64,000 bases of DNA from positions 124,001 to 188,000 of the forward strand of contig JAIELW010000007.1 in NCBI GenBank assembly GCA_019752575.1. The letters are read 5' to 3'. This DNA comes from Xanthobacteraceae bacterium. GTDB lineage: Bacteria; Pseudomonadota; Alphaproteobacteria; Rhizobiales; Xanthobacteraceae. A program made the translations under genes and the position numbers. The notes beneath the pieces were generated by a model that was given only the letters and a program-made list of their open reading frames with translations, was not told the DNA's origin and searched no databases. Numbering within the stretch: position 1 is the stretch's first letter; the number at the start of each line of letters is the position of its first letter. This document shows positions 28,544 through 39,766 of this stretch, piece by piece.

Positions 28544-29434
28544 ATGGCAAACCAACCCACCCTCCTCGTCACCGGCGCCTCCGGCAATCTCGGCCGCCGC
28601 GCACTGGAACTCCTCATCGAAGCGAACGCCGGCAAGGTCATCGCTGGCACGCGCGATCCATCTAAGCTCGCGGACCTCGCCGCCAAGGGCATCGAAGTTC
28701 GCAAGGCCGATTTCGACGATCCGGCGCTCGCAGATAGCTTCAAGGGCGTCGATCGCCTGCTGCTGATTTCGACCGACGCGCTCGACAAGCCGGGCCGCCG
28801 CCTCGCGCAGCACAAGGCCGCAATCGCGGCCGCGAAGAAAGCCGGCGTGAAGCACATCGTCTATACGTCGATGCCGAAGCCCGAGCCGGGCTCGCCGATC
28901 CCGTTTGCGCCGGATCACTACGGCACCGAGCAGGCGCTCGCCGAGAGCGGTCTCGGCTGGACCGTGCTGCGCAACGCCTGGTACCAGGAAAATCTCTTCC
29001 ACTCGCTTCCCAGTGTGCTCGCGTCCGGGAAATGGTTTTCGGCGGCCGGTGACGGCAAGGTCGCGCACGTCTCGCGCGAAGATGCCGCCTATGCCGCGGC
29101 GGCAGCACTTGCAGCGCAGCCGAACGGAAACGCGCGCTACGACATCACCGGCTCCGAATCCTTGACGACCAAGGAAATTGCCAAGCTCGCATCTGCGGCG
29201 ACCGGCAAGCCGATCGAAGTCGTCAGCGTCACCGACGAACAGCTCAAGCAAGGCATGATCGCGGCGGGCATGCCCGATTTCCTCGCGCCGGTTTACGCGA
29301 GCTTCGACACCAACACGCGCGTGGGTAACGTAGCGTTCGCAACCGACGCGGTGCAGAAGCTCACCGGCCGCGCGCCGCGCTCGCTGCAGCAGTTCTTTGC
29401 CGCTAACAAGGAAGCGCTCCTGCACGCCCACTAG
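28544..29434 (+). CDS. qorB: NAD(P)H:quinone oxidoreductase type 2-like (NmrA/SDR fold)
   Basis: 296 residues with an atypical-SDR Rossmann motif TGASGNLGRRA (about 8-18). Along its length it follows the YtfG/QorB pattern: VRKADFDDPAL, a LLLIST strand, VKHIVYTSMP, GWTVLRNAWYQEN and AAGDGKVAHVSREDAAYAAAA. Probably reduces quinones with NADPH and so defends against electrophiles. Start at 28544 has GGGAAG upstream; ATG 28529 in frame is possible. A terminator follows. Confidence 0.85.
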   Translation: MANQPTLLVTGASGNLGRRALELLIEANAGKVIAGTRDPSKLADLAAKGIEVRKADFDDPALADSFKGVDRLLLISTDALDKPGRRLAQHKAAIAAAKKAGVKHIVYTSMPKPEPGSPIPFAPDHYGTEQALAESGLGWTVLRNAWYQENLFHSLPSVLASGKWFSAAGDGKVAHVSREDAAYAAAAALAAQPNGNARYDITGSESLTTKEIAKLASAATGKPIEVVSVTDEQLKQGMIAAGMPDFLAPVYASFDTNTRVGNVAFATDAVQKLTGRAPRSLQQFFAANKEALLHAH

Positions 29435-29439
29435 ACAAG

Positions 29440-29469
29440 AAGGGCGGCCGAAAAAGGCCGCCCTTAATA
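29440..29469 (+). terminator. Terminator after qorB
   Basis: AAGGGCGGCC (29440-29449), loop GAAAAA, GGCCGCCCTT (29456-29465), then AATATT. The stem is perfect, the T-tract weak; it separates qorB from the convergent HxlR gene. Confidence 0.75.
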
Positions 29470-29493
29470 TTCGCAAGAAACGGAATATTGCCG

Positions 29494-29922
29494 CTACTTC
29501 GGCGCGACGACGCGAATTGGACGAGTGCCGATCTTTTCTCCTGTTACGCTATCCACTGCTATGGGCGCGATCTCGGTTCCATTTTCCGCATCCAGGAAGC
29601 GCGTCAGTTTGCCTTTGCCACGGTATTTGCGGCCCCAAGCGCCGAGCATGAAAAGTACCGGCAGGAAGTCGCGGCCGGCAGCCGTCAACACATAGTCGTC
29701 ACGTGGTGGCCGTTCAGAATAGCGCCGCTTTTCGAGCAAGCCCTCCTCCGTCAACACCTCCAGCCGCCGCGTCAGAATGGTCGGTGCAATACCGAGGCTT
29801 TTGCGGAACTGGTCGAAGCGGGTCAGCCCCGTGTTCGCGTCTCGAAGAATCAGCATGCTCCAAGCATCGCCGGCACAAGCGAGGCCGCGTGCAATCGGGC
29901 AAGGGGCGTCGGAAAGTTTCAT
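29494..29922 (-). CDS. HxlR-family transcriptional regulator 2
   Basis: 142 residues, winged helix of the HxlR family: CPIARGLACAGDAWSMLILRD (about 8-28) with Cys8 at the conserved position, then FRKSLGIAPTILTRRLEVL as the recognition region. A C-terminal extension after residue 100 is rich in basic and acidic residues. Start at 29922 (MKLSDAPC) is chosen because family members begin just before this Cys; a longer start at 29970 would cover the operator. Divergent from an SDR gene that it probably represses. Confidence 0.86.
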   Translation of the reverse strand: MKLSDAPCPIARGLACAGDAWSMLILRDANTGLTRFDQFRKSLGIAPTILTRRLEVLTEEGLLEKRRYSERPPRDDYVLTAAGRDFLPVLFMLGAWGRKYRGKGKLTRFLDAENGTEIAPIAVDSVTGEKIGTRPIRVVAPK

Positions 29923-29931
29923 AGTTAGTAC

Positions 29932-29960
29932 CGTTTTGATATTGACTTGATATCGAAACG
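29932..29960. promoter_or_regulatory. Probable operator for the second HxlR regulator
   Basis: Inverted repeat CGTTTTGATAT (29932-29942) and ATATCGAAACG (29950-29960), 10 of 11 positions paired, in the gap between the regulator start (29922) and the SDR start (30012). HxlR proteins bind such palindromes as dimers. Confidence 0.65.
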
Positions 29961-30011
29961 ATAGTAACACGGCTCGCAGGTCTCGTCCAACACAAAAAAG
30001 CGAGCACGACC

Positions 30012-30827
30012 ATGAGCAAGGCTGATCAAAACGTCGCCCTGATTACCGGGGCCTCCAAGGGTATCGGACTGGCGACAGCCAAAGCCCTTCAAAAAGCGGG
30101 CTTTCGCGTATTCGGAACCAGCCGCCGCGCCGTCACCGAAAGCCATGACGGCATTACCATGCTGACATGCGACGTAACCGACGAGGCTTCGGTCTCGAAA
30201 CTGGTCGATGGGGTGCTCGCTAGCACCGGGCGCATCGACCTCCTGGTCAATAATGCCGGCATTGGCATGTTTGGCGGCGCGGAGGAATCCTCGGCTGCTC
30301 AGGTGCAGGCGCTATTCGACGTCAATCTGTTTGGCGTCGTACGGGTAATCAACAAGGTCTTGCCGTCGATGCGGCAGCGCGGCAGCGGGCGCATCATCAA
30401 TATCAGTTCGATATTGGGTGTTATTCCCGCGCCCTATTCCGCACATTATTCCGCGTCGAAGCACGCACTCGAGGGCTATTCGGAATCGCTAGATCACGAG
30501 ACCCGTGCTTTTAACGTTCGCGTCTCGCTCATCGAACCGGCTTATACCCGTAGTGCCTTCGACGATAACGCCATCGAGCCCGACTCGACGCTGCGCGAAT
30601 ACGATCGAATTCGAACCGAAGTCAAAGCCTTTACCAAGAAAACGATGGCGACCGCCGAACTTCCGGAAATTGTCGGCGACGTGATCGTCAGAGCCGCGAC
30701 CGATACGCGGCCTCGACGGCGCTATACCGCCGGCAAAGTGGCGCGGCAGATCGGCATACTGCGCCGGTTCGCGCCCGCGAAGATATTCGACAGGTTGCTG
30801 CGCAGGGAGCTTCAACTCCCTGCCTAG
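30012..30827 (+). CDS. Short-chain dehydrogenase/reductase
   Basis: 271-residue classical SDR: cofactor motif TGASKGIG (12-19), NNAG (80-83), catalytic Ser132/133, Tyr146 and Lys150 in YSASK. Arg38-Arg39 after the second strand favours NADPH. Substrate unknown; the long C-terminal tail resembles SDRs annotated as oxidoreductases for hydrophobic alcohols or ketones. Under the probable HxlR operator and followed by an MDR-type reductase in the same direction, likely one transcript. Confidence 0.9.
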   Translation: MSKADQNVALITGASKGIGLATAKALQKAGFRVFGTSRRAVTESHDGITMLTCDVTDEASVSKLVDGVLASTGRIDLLVNNAGIGMFGGAEESSAAQVQALFDVNLFGVVRVINKVLPSMRQRGSGRIINISSILGVIPAPYSAHYSASKHALEGYSESLDHETRAFNVRVSLIEPAYTRSAFDDNAIEPDSTLREYDRIRTEVKAFTKKTMATAELPEIVGDVIVRAATDTRPRRRYTAGKVARQIGILRRFAPAKIFDRLLRRELQLPA

Positions 30828-30893
30828 TCCTCTCTTCTATCGCCGATGAACGGCTTCCCCCGAGTTGCTCGGGAACGAAATAGAGAAAGCACC

Positions 30894-31895
30894 ATGAAAG
30901 CATTTGTCATCGACAAGTATAAACGCAATGGGCGCTTGCGGCTTACAGAAATGCCGGAGCCTATCCTGCGCGAAGATGAGGTGTTGATCCGGGTTCATGC
31001 TGCTGGCCTAAATCTGCTCGACTCGAAAATTAGAGACGGCGAGTTCAAACTTATTTTGCCTTATAAATTTCCGCTTATTCTTGGTCATGACGTAGCCGGT
31101 ACAGTCGTCCGCGTCGGCGCTCGCGTGGGAAAATTCAAGGTAGGCGACGAAGTTTATACTCGTCTGGCTGATTTTCGAATCGGCGCGTTCGCCGAATTTG
31201 CCGCGGTCAAAGAAGAATTCGCAGCGATCAAACCAAAAGCGCTCACAATGGAAGAAGCCTCTTCCATTCCGCTGGTCGGCCTTACGGCATGGCAAGCGCT
31301 GATCGAGATAGCGAAATTGAAGAAGGGACAAAAGGTCTTTATCCAGGCGGGCTCCGGCGGTGTCGGAACTTTTGCGATCCAGCTCGCGAAAAGTTTGGGC
31401 GCGACCGTTGCCACGACGACGAGCGAGGCCAATGTCGATTGGGTAAAGAAGCTCGGCGCCGACATCGTCATCGATTATAAGAAAGAAGACTTCGAAAATA
31501 TCCTGCGTGACTACGACGTGGTTCTGAATAGTCAGGACGCAAAGACACTCGGCAAATCTTTGCGCGTGCTGCGTCCCGGCGGACAAATCATCTCGATTTC
31601 AGGTCCGCCCGATCCGGAATTTGGAAAACAAATTGGCGCGCCGTGGTTTGTGAAATTGATTTTGCGCGCTTTAAGCTACGGCATCCGCAGAAAAGCAAAA
31701 CGCCACAACGTAGCCTTCTCGTTTCTTTTCATGAAAGCAAACGGAAACCAACTGCGCGAAATCACGTCTCTGATCGATTCCGGCGCCATACGTCCGATTG
31801 TGGACCGTGTCTTTCCGTTCGCAGAAACCAACACGGCATTGGCTTATGTCGAAAAAGGCCGGGCCAAAGGCAAGGTTGTCGTCAAAGTTAGATAA
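30894..31895 (+). CDS. Zinc-free medium-chain reductase (quinone oxidoreductase type)
   Basis: 333 residues of the MDR superfamily: N-terminal GroES-like domain with LRVxEDEVLIRVHAAGLN-type sequence and LGHDVAGTVVRVG (about 64-76), then a Rossmann domain with AGSGGVGTFAIQLAKSLGA. The structural and catalytic zinc cysteines are absent, so it is an NADPH-dependent quinone or enone reductase. Base composition is conspicuously low: 21 of 60 G+C at 31021-31080 and 27 of 60 at 31681-31740, far below neighbours, suggesting recent acquisition. Confidence 0.87.
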   Translation: MKAFVIDKYKRNGRLRLTEMPEPILREDEVLIRVHAAGLNLLDSKIRDGEFKLILPYKFPLILGHDVAGTVVRVGARVGKFKVGDEVYTRLADFRIGAFAEFAAVKEEFAAIKPKALTMEEASSIPLVGLTAWQALIEIAKLKKGQKVFIQAGSGGVGTFAIQLAKSLGATVATTTSEANVDWVKKLGADIVIDYKKEDFENILRDYDVVLNSQDAKTLGKSLRVLRPGGQIISISGPPDPEFGKQIGAPWFVKLILRALSYGIRRKAKRHNVAFSFLFMKANGNQLREITSLIDSGAIRPIVDRVFPFAETNTALAYVEKGRAKGKVVVKVR

Positions 31896-32030
31896 CGCTC
31901 GTCCTGTTTCCGGGGTCGTGCGCCGCATGCAGCATGGCAAATCGTTCCGCACGGAGGCCCTTGACGCCCTGCGGATAGCGGGAAAATGTCGTTTCCGAAG
32001 CCGCATGCAAGCGGCAAGAAGGAAACGCCT

Positions 32031-32993
32031 GTGCCCATTCCGCTTCAGTTTCAGGGCCGCCTCGCGATCCCCGCGGTCGCGGCGCCCATGTTTCTCGTCT
32101 CGAACCCCGACCTCGTGGTCGAGGCGTGCCGCGCCGGCATCGTCGGCACCTTTCCGGCGCTGAACCAGCGCACCAGCGCGGGCTACGAAGCGTGGCTCGT
32201 CGAGATCAAGGAGCGGCTCGAGAAGCACGAGCGCGATACCGGCAGGAAATGTGCGCCTTTCGGCGTGAACCTGATCGTTCACAAGAGCAATCCGCGCGTC
32301 GAGCCCGATCTCGAAATCTCGCGCAAGCATAAAGTGCCGCTCATCATCACCTCGCTCGGTGCGGTGAAGGAGCTTGTCGGCGCGGTGCAAGGTTATGGCG
32401 GCCTTGTCTTCCACGACGTGATCAATCTGCGCCACGCGCGAAAAGCGGCGGAGGCGAACGTCGACGGATTGATCGGCGTCTGCGCGGGCGCGGGCGGCCA
32501 CGCCGGCCTGCTCTCGCCCTTCGCGCTCATTCCCGAAATCCGGAAATTCTTCCCGAAAACGATTCTGCTTTCCGGCGTCATGTCCACCGGCCGCCACATC
32601 GCGGCGGCAAAACTGATCGGCGCCGATCTCGCCTATCTCGGCACGCGCTTTATCGCCGTCAAGGAAGGTATGGCGGATCAGCGCTTCAAGCAGATGATCG
32701 TCGACGCCAACGCCTCCGACATCGTTTACACGGCGGCAATCTCGGGAGTGCACGGAAATTTCCTGATGCCTTCGATTGCCGCGACCGGAAAAGAGATCGA
32801 TCTCAACGCTTCGCATAAGATAAGCATTCAGCACGAAGGCCGCGCATGGAAAGATGTCTGGTCCGCGGGCCAGGGCGTCGGCTCGATCGACGACGTGCCT
32901 TCGACCGCCGAACTTTGCGCACGGCTGATCGAGGAGTACCGCGAGGCGATCGAAGAACTCGCGGACGAACGCGCGGCCATCGCCGCACAGTAA
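32031..32993 (+). CDS. Nitronate monooxygenase-like FMN enzyme (NPD family)
   Basis: 320-residue TIM-barrel flavoprotein. The N-terminal LAIPAVAAPMFLVSNPDLV is the form shared by NMO/2-nitropropane dioxygenase proteins; VCAGAGGHAG and the LSGVMSTGRHIAAAKLIGAD phosphate-binding segment for FMN follow, then an ALGT-like YLGTRFIA. Start taken as GTG 32031 with AAGGA six bases upstream, matching family length; ATG 31986 would add 15 residues. Eleven bases before an acyl-CoA ligase gene, so the two are probably co-transcribed. Related proteins include enoyl reductases, so the substrate is uncertain. Confidence 0.83.
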   Translation: MPIPLQFQGRLAIPAVAAPMFLVSNPDLVVEACRAGIVGTFPALNQRTSAGYEAWLVEIKERLEKHERDTGRKCAPFGVNLIVHKSNPRVEPDLEISRKHKVPLIITSLGAVKELVGAVQGYGGLVFHDVINLRHARKAAEANVDGLIGVCAGAGGHAGLLSPFALIPEIRKFFPKTILLSGVMSTGRHIAAAKLIGADLAYLGTRFIAVKEGMADQRFKQMIVDANASDIVYTAAISGVHGNFLMPSIAATGKEIDLNASHKISIQHEGRAWKDVWSAGQGVGSIDDVPSTAELCARLIEEYREAIEELADERAAIAAQ

Positions 32994-33004
32994 AGAGTAA
33001 TGCA

Positions 33005-34567
33005 ATGAAGCCAGAAGCCTGGATCGACATTCCGTTTCTGACTCTTTCCGAACTCATCCGCGATCACGCGAAGGCGCGCGCGGCGCACCAGGCAGTTATC
33101 CAGGACGAGCGGAAACTCGATTATGCCGCGCTCGACAAATACATGGACCGGATCGCAGCGACCTTGCAGCGCGACGGCCTGAAGGCGAAGGACGCGATCG
33201 CAATCTGCGCTTCAACCTCGATCGAATATCTTGCGGTGTTTCTGGCAGCACTTCGCGCCGGCATCGCGGTCGCGCCGCTTGCGCCCTCCTCCACGCCCGA
33301 AACCATTGCGACGATGATTTCGGACTCGGGTTCTAAATTGTTCTTCCTCGATAAAGGTGTTGCCGAAGAACTCAAGAAAGTCGAAGGCTCGATCAAGGTA
33401 AAACGCATTTCGCTCGACGATTCCGGCGCGGGCGAGCCGTTCTCGAAATGGCTCGCGGCCGAAGGTTTGAGACCCGCGCATGTCGAAATCGATCCGGCAT
33501 GGGCTTACAACATCATCTATTCGTCCGGCACCACCGGCACGCCGAAGGGTATCGTGCAGTCGCACACCATGCGCTGGGGTCAGGTTCAGCGCGCAGGCAT
33601 CATCGGCTACACCCCGGCTGCGGTGACGATGGTCTCGACCCCGCTTTATTCTAACACCACGCTGGTCAGCGTGTTTCCGACGCTCGCCATGGGCGGCACG
33701 CTCGTGATGATGAATAAATTCGACGTCGAGAAATTTCTCCAGCTTTCGGAAAAACACCGCGCGAGCCACGCGATGCTGGTGCCGGTGCAGTACCGCCGCA
33801 TCATGGCGCACCCCACGTTCGATACTTTCGATCTCTCCGCTTACAAAGGTGGCATGAAGTTCTCCACCAGCGCGCCGTTTGCCGCCGATGTGAAGGCCGA
33901 CGTTGTAAAGCGCTGGCCGGGCGGCTTGCGCGAATATTACGGCCTGACCGAAGGCGGCGGCACCTGCATGCTCGCTGCCGACGTCTATCCGGACAAGCTG
34001 CACACCGTCGGCCAGCCGCTGCCCGGCCACGACATGCGGCTGATCGACGAAAACGGCGAGGAAGTCGGGCCCGGCGAAATCGGAGAGGTCGTCGGGCACT
34101 CGGCGATCATGATGAACGGCTATCACAACAACCCGGAGAAAAGCCGCGAAGCCGAGTGGTTCGACAAGACCGGCAAGCGCTTCATCCGGACCGGCGACGT
34201 TGGCCGCTTCGACGAGGACGGCTTTCTCACGCTGATGGACCGCAAGAAGGACATGATCATTTCCGGCGGCTTCAACATCTATCCCAGCGACATGGAAGCC
34301 GTGATGGTGCAGCACCCGGCCGTGCTGGAGGCCGCGGTCGTCGGCGTGCCCTCGATCAAGTGGGGCGAGACGCCGGTCGCATTCGTCGTGCTGAAACCGG
34401 GTGCGAACGCCGTTGCCAACGAAATCCAGCAATGGACCAACGAGCGCGTCGGCAAGACGCAACGGCTTGCGCTCGTGCAGATTCTGCCGGGCCTGCCGCG
34501 CAGCGCGATCGGCAAGGTCCTGAAGCGCGAGCTGCGCGATACCGTCCGCCTCGCCGAAAGCGCCTGA
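33005..34567 (+). CDS. AMP-forming acyl-CoA ligase
   Basis: 520 residues of the ANL superfamily. P-loop YSSGTTGTPKG (172-182), adenine motif region REYYGLTEGGG, hinge TGDVGRFDEDGFLTLMDRKKDMI, and catalytic C-terminal Lys504 in IGKVLKREL. Activates a carboxylic acid, likely aromatic or medium-chain, to its CoA thioester; specificity cannot be read from sequence. Follows the NMO-like gene. Confidence 0.9.
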   Translation: MKPEAWIDIPFLTLSELIRDHAKARAAHQAVIQDERKLDYAALDKYMDRIAATLQRDGLKAKDAIAICASTSIEYLAVFLAALRAGIAVAPLAPSSTPETIATMISDSGSKLFFLDKGVAEELKKVEGSIKVKRISLDDSGAGEPFSKWLAAEGLRPAHVEIDPAWAYNIIYSSGTTGTPKGIVQSHTMRWGQVQRAGIIGYTPAAVTMVSTPLYSNTTLVSVFPTLAMGGTLVMMNKFDVEKFLQLSEKHRASHAMLVPVQYRRIMAHPTFDTFDLSAYKGGMKFSTSAPFAADVKADVVKRWPGGLREYYGLTEGGGTCMLAADVYPDKLHTVGQPLPGHDMRLIDENGEEVGPGEIGEVVGHSAIMMNGYHNNPEKSREAEWFDKTGKRFIRTGDVGRFDEDGFLTLMDRKKDMIISGGFNIYPSDMEAVMVQHPAVLEAAVVGVPSIKWGETPVAFVVLKPGANAVANEIQQWTNERVGKTQRLALVQILPGLPRSAIGKVLKRELRDTVRLAESA

Positions 34568-34678
34568 GCGCCGCCATTTTCGCGCCCGAGTTCCGGCTCT
34601 AACGCGCGCAAGCTGCGCGTAATTCGCGCTTCCCTCCTCTGCGCGGGGAGACTAAGTGTTTCGCGAGGAGAATTTCCG

Positions 34679-37309
34679 ATGCGCGAAGCCGATGCGACAG
34701 CCGTCCGTCTCAGCGAATACCGGCCCTATGACTGGCTGGTCGATACGGTCGAACTCGATTTTGCGCTCGAGCCCAAGGCTACGCACGTTCGCTCGAAGCT
34801 CCTCATGCGTCCGAACCCGAAGGGCCGCAAGGACGCGCCGATCGTACTCGACGGCGACGAGCTTTCGCTCACCTCGATCAAACTGAACGGCCGCGCTTTG
34901 CGTGCTGACGAATACGAAGCGACCGCCTCCGCTCTTACCATTAAAGCGCCGCCGCGCAGCAAGCTGACGCTCGAAATCGAAACCGTCATCAACCCGTCGG
35001 CGAACACCAAGCTGATGGGTCTGTTCCGCTCGAACGCAATCTACTGCACGCAATGCGAAGCGGAAGGGTTCCGTCGTATCACGTATTTCCCCGATCGCCC
35101 GGACGTTTTGTCCGTTTACACCGTGCGCATCGAGGCGGACCGCGACGAAGCGCCGTTTCTGCTTTCCAACGGCAATCCGGTTGAAGCCTTCGGCATCGAA
35201 GGCACCAACCGCCATTACGCGATCTGGCACGACCCGTTCCCGAAGCCGTCTTATCTCTTCGCGCTGGTCGGTGGGAAACTCGACTATATCGAGGAGCCGT
35301 TCACGACCGCGGCGGGCAAACACGTGATGCTTCGCATCTTTGTCGAATGCGATAAGACTCAACTCGCGGGCTACGCCATGGACGCGCTGAAGCGCTCGAT
35401 GCGCTGGGACGAAGAAGTTTTCGGCTGCGAATACGATCTCGACGTATTCCACATCGTCGCCGTTTCCGATTTCAACATGGGCGCGATGGAGAACAAGGGC
35501 CTCAACATCTTCAACGACAAATACGTGCTTGCCTCCCCCGAAACCGCGACCGATGTCGACTACGAGAACATCGAAGCGATCATCGCGCACGAATATTTCC
35601 ACAACTGGACCGGCGATCGCATCACCTGCCGCGACTGGTTTCAGCTTTGCCTCAAAGAAGGGCTTACGGTTTTCCGCGATCAGGAATTTTCCTCCGACGA
35701 GCGCTCGCGCCCCGTGGAGCGCATCGGCGACGTGCGGCGGCTCAAGAGCTTCCAGTTCGCGGAGGATGCCGGCCCGCTCGCGCATCCGGTGCGGCCGGAC
35801 ACCTACCGCGAGATCAACAACTTCTACACGGTGACGGTCTACGAAAAGGGCGCCGAGGTCGTGCGCATGCTCAAAACGCTGCTCGGAGAGCTCGGCTTCC
35901 GCAAGGGCATGAACCTCTACTTCAAGCGCCATGACGGCGACGCGGCGACGGTCGAAGATTTCCTGAAATGCTTTGCCGACGCGAACAAGCGCGATCTTTC
36001 GCAGTTCGCGCGCTGGTATCACCAGGCCGGCACGCCGGAGCTCGCGGTGCGCGGCAGCTTTGACGCGAAAGCCAAAACCTACACGCTCGATATCGAGCAG
36101 ATGATTCCGCCGACGCCGGGCCAAAGCGCAAAGCAGCCGATGGTGATTCCGCTCAAACTCGGCTTGCTTGACGGCAAAGGCCGCGATATCGCGCTCAAAG
36201 ATGCGAAGGGAAAAGCCGTTTCCGAAAATCTGATTGTGATCGACAAAGCCGCACAGAAATTCGTCTTCAGCAGCGTGAAGGAAAAGCCTGCGGTGTCGCT
36301 GAACCGCGGCTTCACTGCGCCGGTGAAGCTCGCGACGAATTTCGGCGAAGACAATCTTCTGTTCCTCGCAAAATACGACAGCGATTCCTTCAACCGTTAT
36401 GAGGCGGTCGAGCAGCTTGCGATGCAAAGCCTGACCGCGAGCGCCAGGGGCGCGAACCAGCCGCCACAGGCCCTGATCGAAGCGCTAGACAGCGCCCTCG
36501 ATAGCGCTTCGCTCGACGACGCTTTTCTTGCGCAACTTTTCAACCTGCCGGACGAATCCGATATTGCGCAACACATCGGCAGGAATGTCGACCCCGATGC
36601 GGTCCTCGGCGCGCGCAAAAAAATCAGGCGTGAGATCGGAACCGCGCTCAAACAAAAGCTCGCCTCGCGCTATCAGAAGCTCACGAACCGCCGCCCTTAT
36701 TCGCCGGATGCCAAAAGCGCGGGCCAGCGCGCGCTGCGTAACGCCTGCCTCGACCTCCTCGCCGCGACCGAAGACAAAACCGAGCAGCGGCGCGCGTTCG
36801 AACAGTTCGAGGAAGCCGATAACATGACCGATCGCATGGCAGCGCTCGCCGTGCTTTCGCAACATGCGATCCCCGAACGCGAGAAGGCGTTAGACGCCTT
36901 CGAGAAGCGCTATCGCAACGATCCCCTGGTGCTGGACAAGTGGTTCGCGGTGCAGGCGCGCATTCCCGAAGCCGGCACGCTGGACCGCGTGCATGAGCTC
37001 ATGAAGCACCCGGCCTTCTCGATGACCAACCCGAACCGAATGCGCTCGCTGATCGGCGTATTCGCCGCTGGCAACCCGGCGCAATTCAACCGGCCCGACG
37101 GCAAGGGCTATGCCTTCGTCGCCGACACGGTTCTCGGTTTGGACTCAAAGAACCCACAGGTAGCGGCTCGCTTGCTCTCCGCCTTCAAGAGCTGGCGCAC
37201 GCTCGAGCCTTCGCGCAACGCGCTTGCCGAAAAAGAATTAAAGCGGATCGCGGAAACGCAGGGTCTTTCGCCGGACGTGGCGGATATCGCAACCCGATCA
37301 TTGGCTTGA
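34679..37309 (+). CDS. pepN: Aminopeptidase N
   Basis: 876-residue M1 metallopeptidase of the bacterial PepN group. Exopeptidase motif GAMEN at 268-272; zinc site HEYFH (304-308) with third ligand Glu327, a HEXXH-X18-E arrangement, followed by NWTGDR. The large helical C-terminal domain (from about 540) is complete. Cytosolic, removes N-terminal residues from peptides. GAGGAG upstream supports the start. A monocistronic unit; the gap after it carries the GANTC cluster. Confidence 0.97.
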   Translation: MREADATAVRLSEYRPYDWLVDTVELDFALEPKATHVRSKLLMRPNPKGRKDAPIVLDGDELSLTSIKLNGRALRADEYEATASALTIKAPPRSKLTLEIETVINPSANTKLMGLFRSNAIYCTQCEAEGFRRITYFPDRPDVLSVYTVRIEADRDEAPFLLSNGNPVEAFGIEGTNRHYAIWHDPFPKPSYLFALVGGKLDYIEEPFTTAAGKHVMLRIFVECDKTQLAGYAMDALKRSMRWDEEVFGCEYDLDVFHIVAVSDFNMGAMENKGLNIFNDKYVLASPETATDVDYENIEAIIAHEYFHNWTGDRITCRDWFQLCLKEGLTVFRDQEFSSDERSRPVERIGDVRRLKSFQFAEDAGPLAHPVRPDTYREINNFYTVTVYEKGAEVVRMLKTLLGELGFRKGMNLYFKRHDGDAATVEDFLKCFADANKRDLSQFARWYHQAGTPELAVRGSFDAKAKTYTLDIEQMIPPTPGQSAKQPMVIPLKLGLLDGKGRDIALKDAKGKAVSENLIVIDKAAQKFVFSSVKEKPAVSLNRGFTAPVKLATNFGEDNLLFLAKYDSDSFNRYEAVEQLAMQSLTASARGANQPPQALIEALDSALDSASLDDAFLAQLFNLPDESDIAQHIGRNVDPDAVLGARKKIRREIGTALKQKLASRYQKLTNRRPYSPDAKSAGQRALRNACLDLLAATEDKTEQRRAFEQFEEADNMTDRMAALAVLSQHAIPEREKALDAFEKRYRNDPLVLDKWFAVQARIPEAGTLDRVHELMKHPAFSMTNPNRMRSLIGVFAAGNPAQFNRPDGKGYAFVADTVLGLDSKNPQVAARLLSAFKSWRTLEPSRNALAEKELKRIAETQGLSPDVADIATRSLA

Positions 37310-37497
37310 GTCCGAAAGACTCAATCGTTAACGCGCGTGGCGCGACTCCAGACTCCGCAAATTACGACTCGGGACAACGATTTTGGCGCGTTGACTCTAG
37401 ACAAGTCACTGCGAAATCGATTCTTATGATTCTCGATTCGGGGAGATGCGGCAGTCCCTCCAGATCATGATTTTTTGGGGCTCATCCGGGGAGAGTC
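37308..37497. promoter_or_regulatory. Dense GANTC (CcrM methylation) cluster before a PAS kinase gene
   Basis: GANTC begins at 37308, 37318, 37344, 37351, 37366, 37393, 37419, 37428, 37435 and 37493: nine sites in 132 bases plus one next to the ribosome site. Random expectation is about one per 256 bases. The cluster fills the 192-base gap between pepN and the kinase gene. Confidence 0.85.
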
Positions 37498-37501
37498 AGC
37501 G

Positions 37502-39762
<2,261 letters not shown>

Positions 39763-39766
<4 letters not shown>

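Noticed and set aside
34568-34678. Terminator after the acyl-CoA ligase gene
   Set aside because: Only a 6-bp ACGCGC/GCGCGT stem without a T-run is visible, too weak to call.
34652-36427. Minus-strand 591-codon reading opposite pepN
   Set aside because: The plus strand has the full M1 peptidase motif set; the antisense product has no domain.
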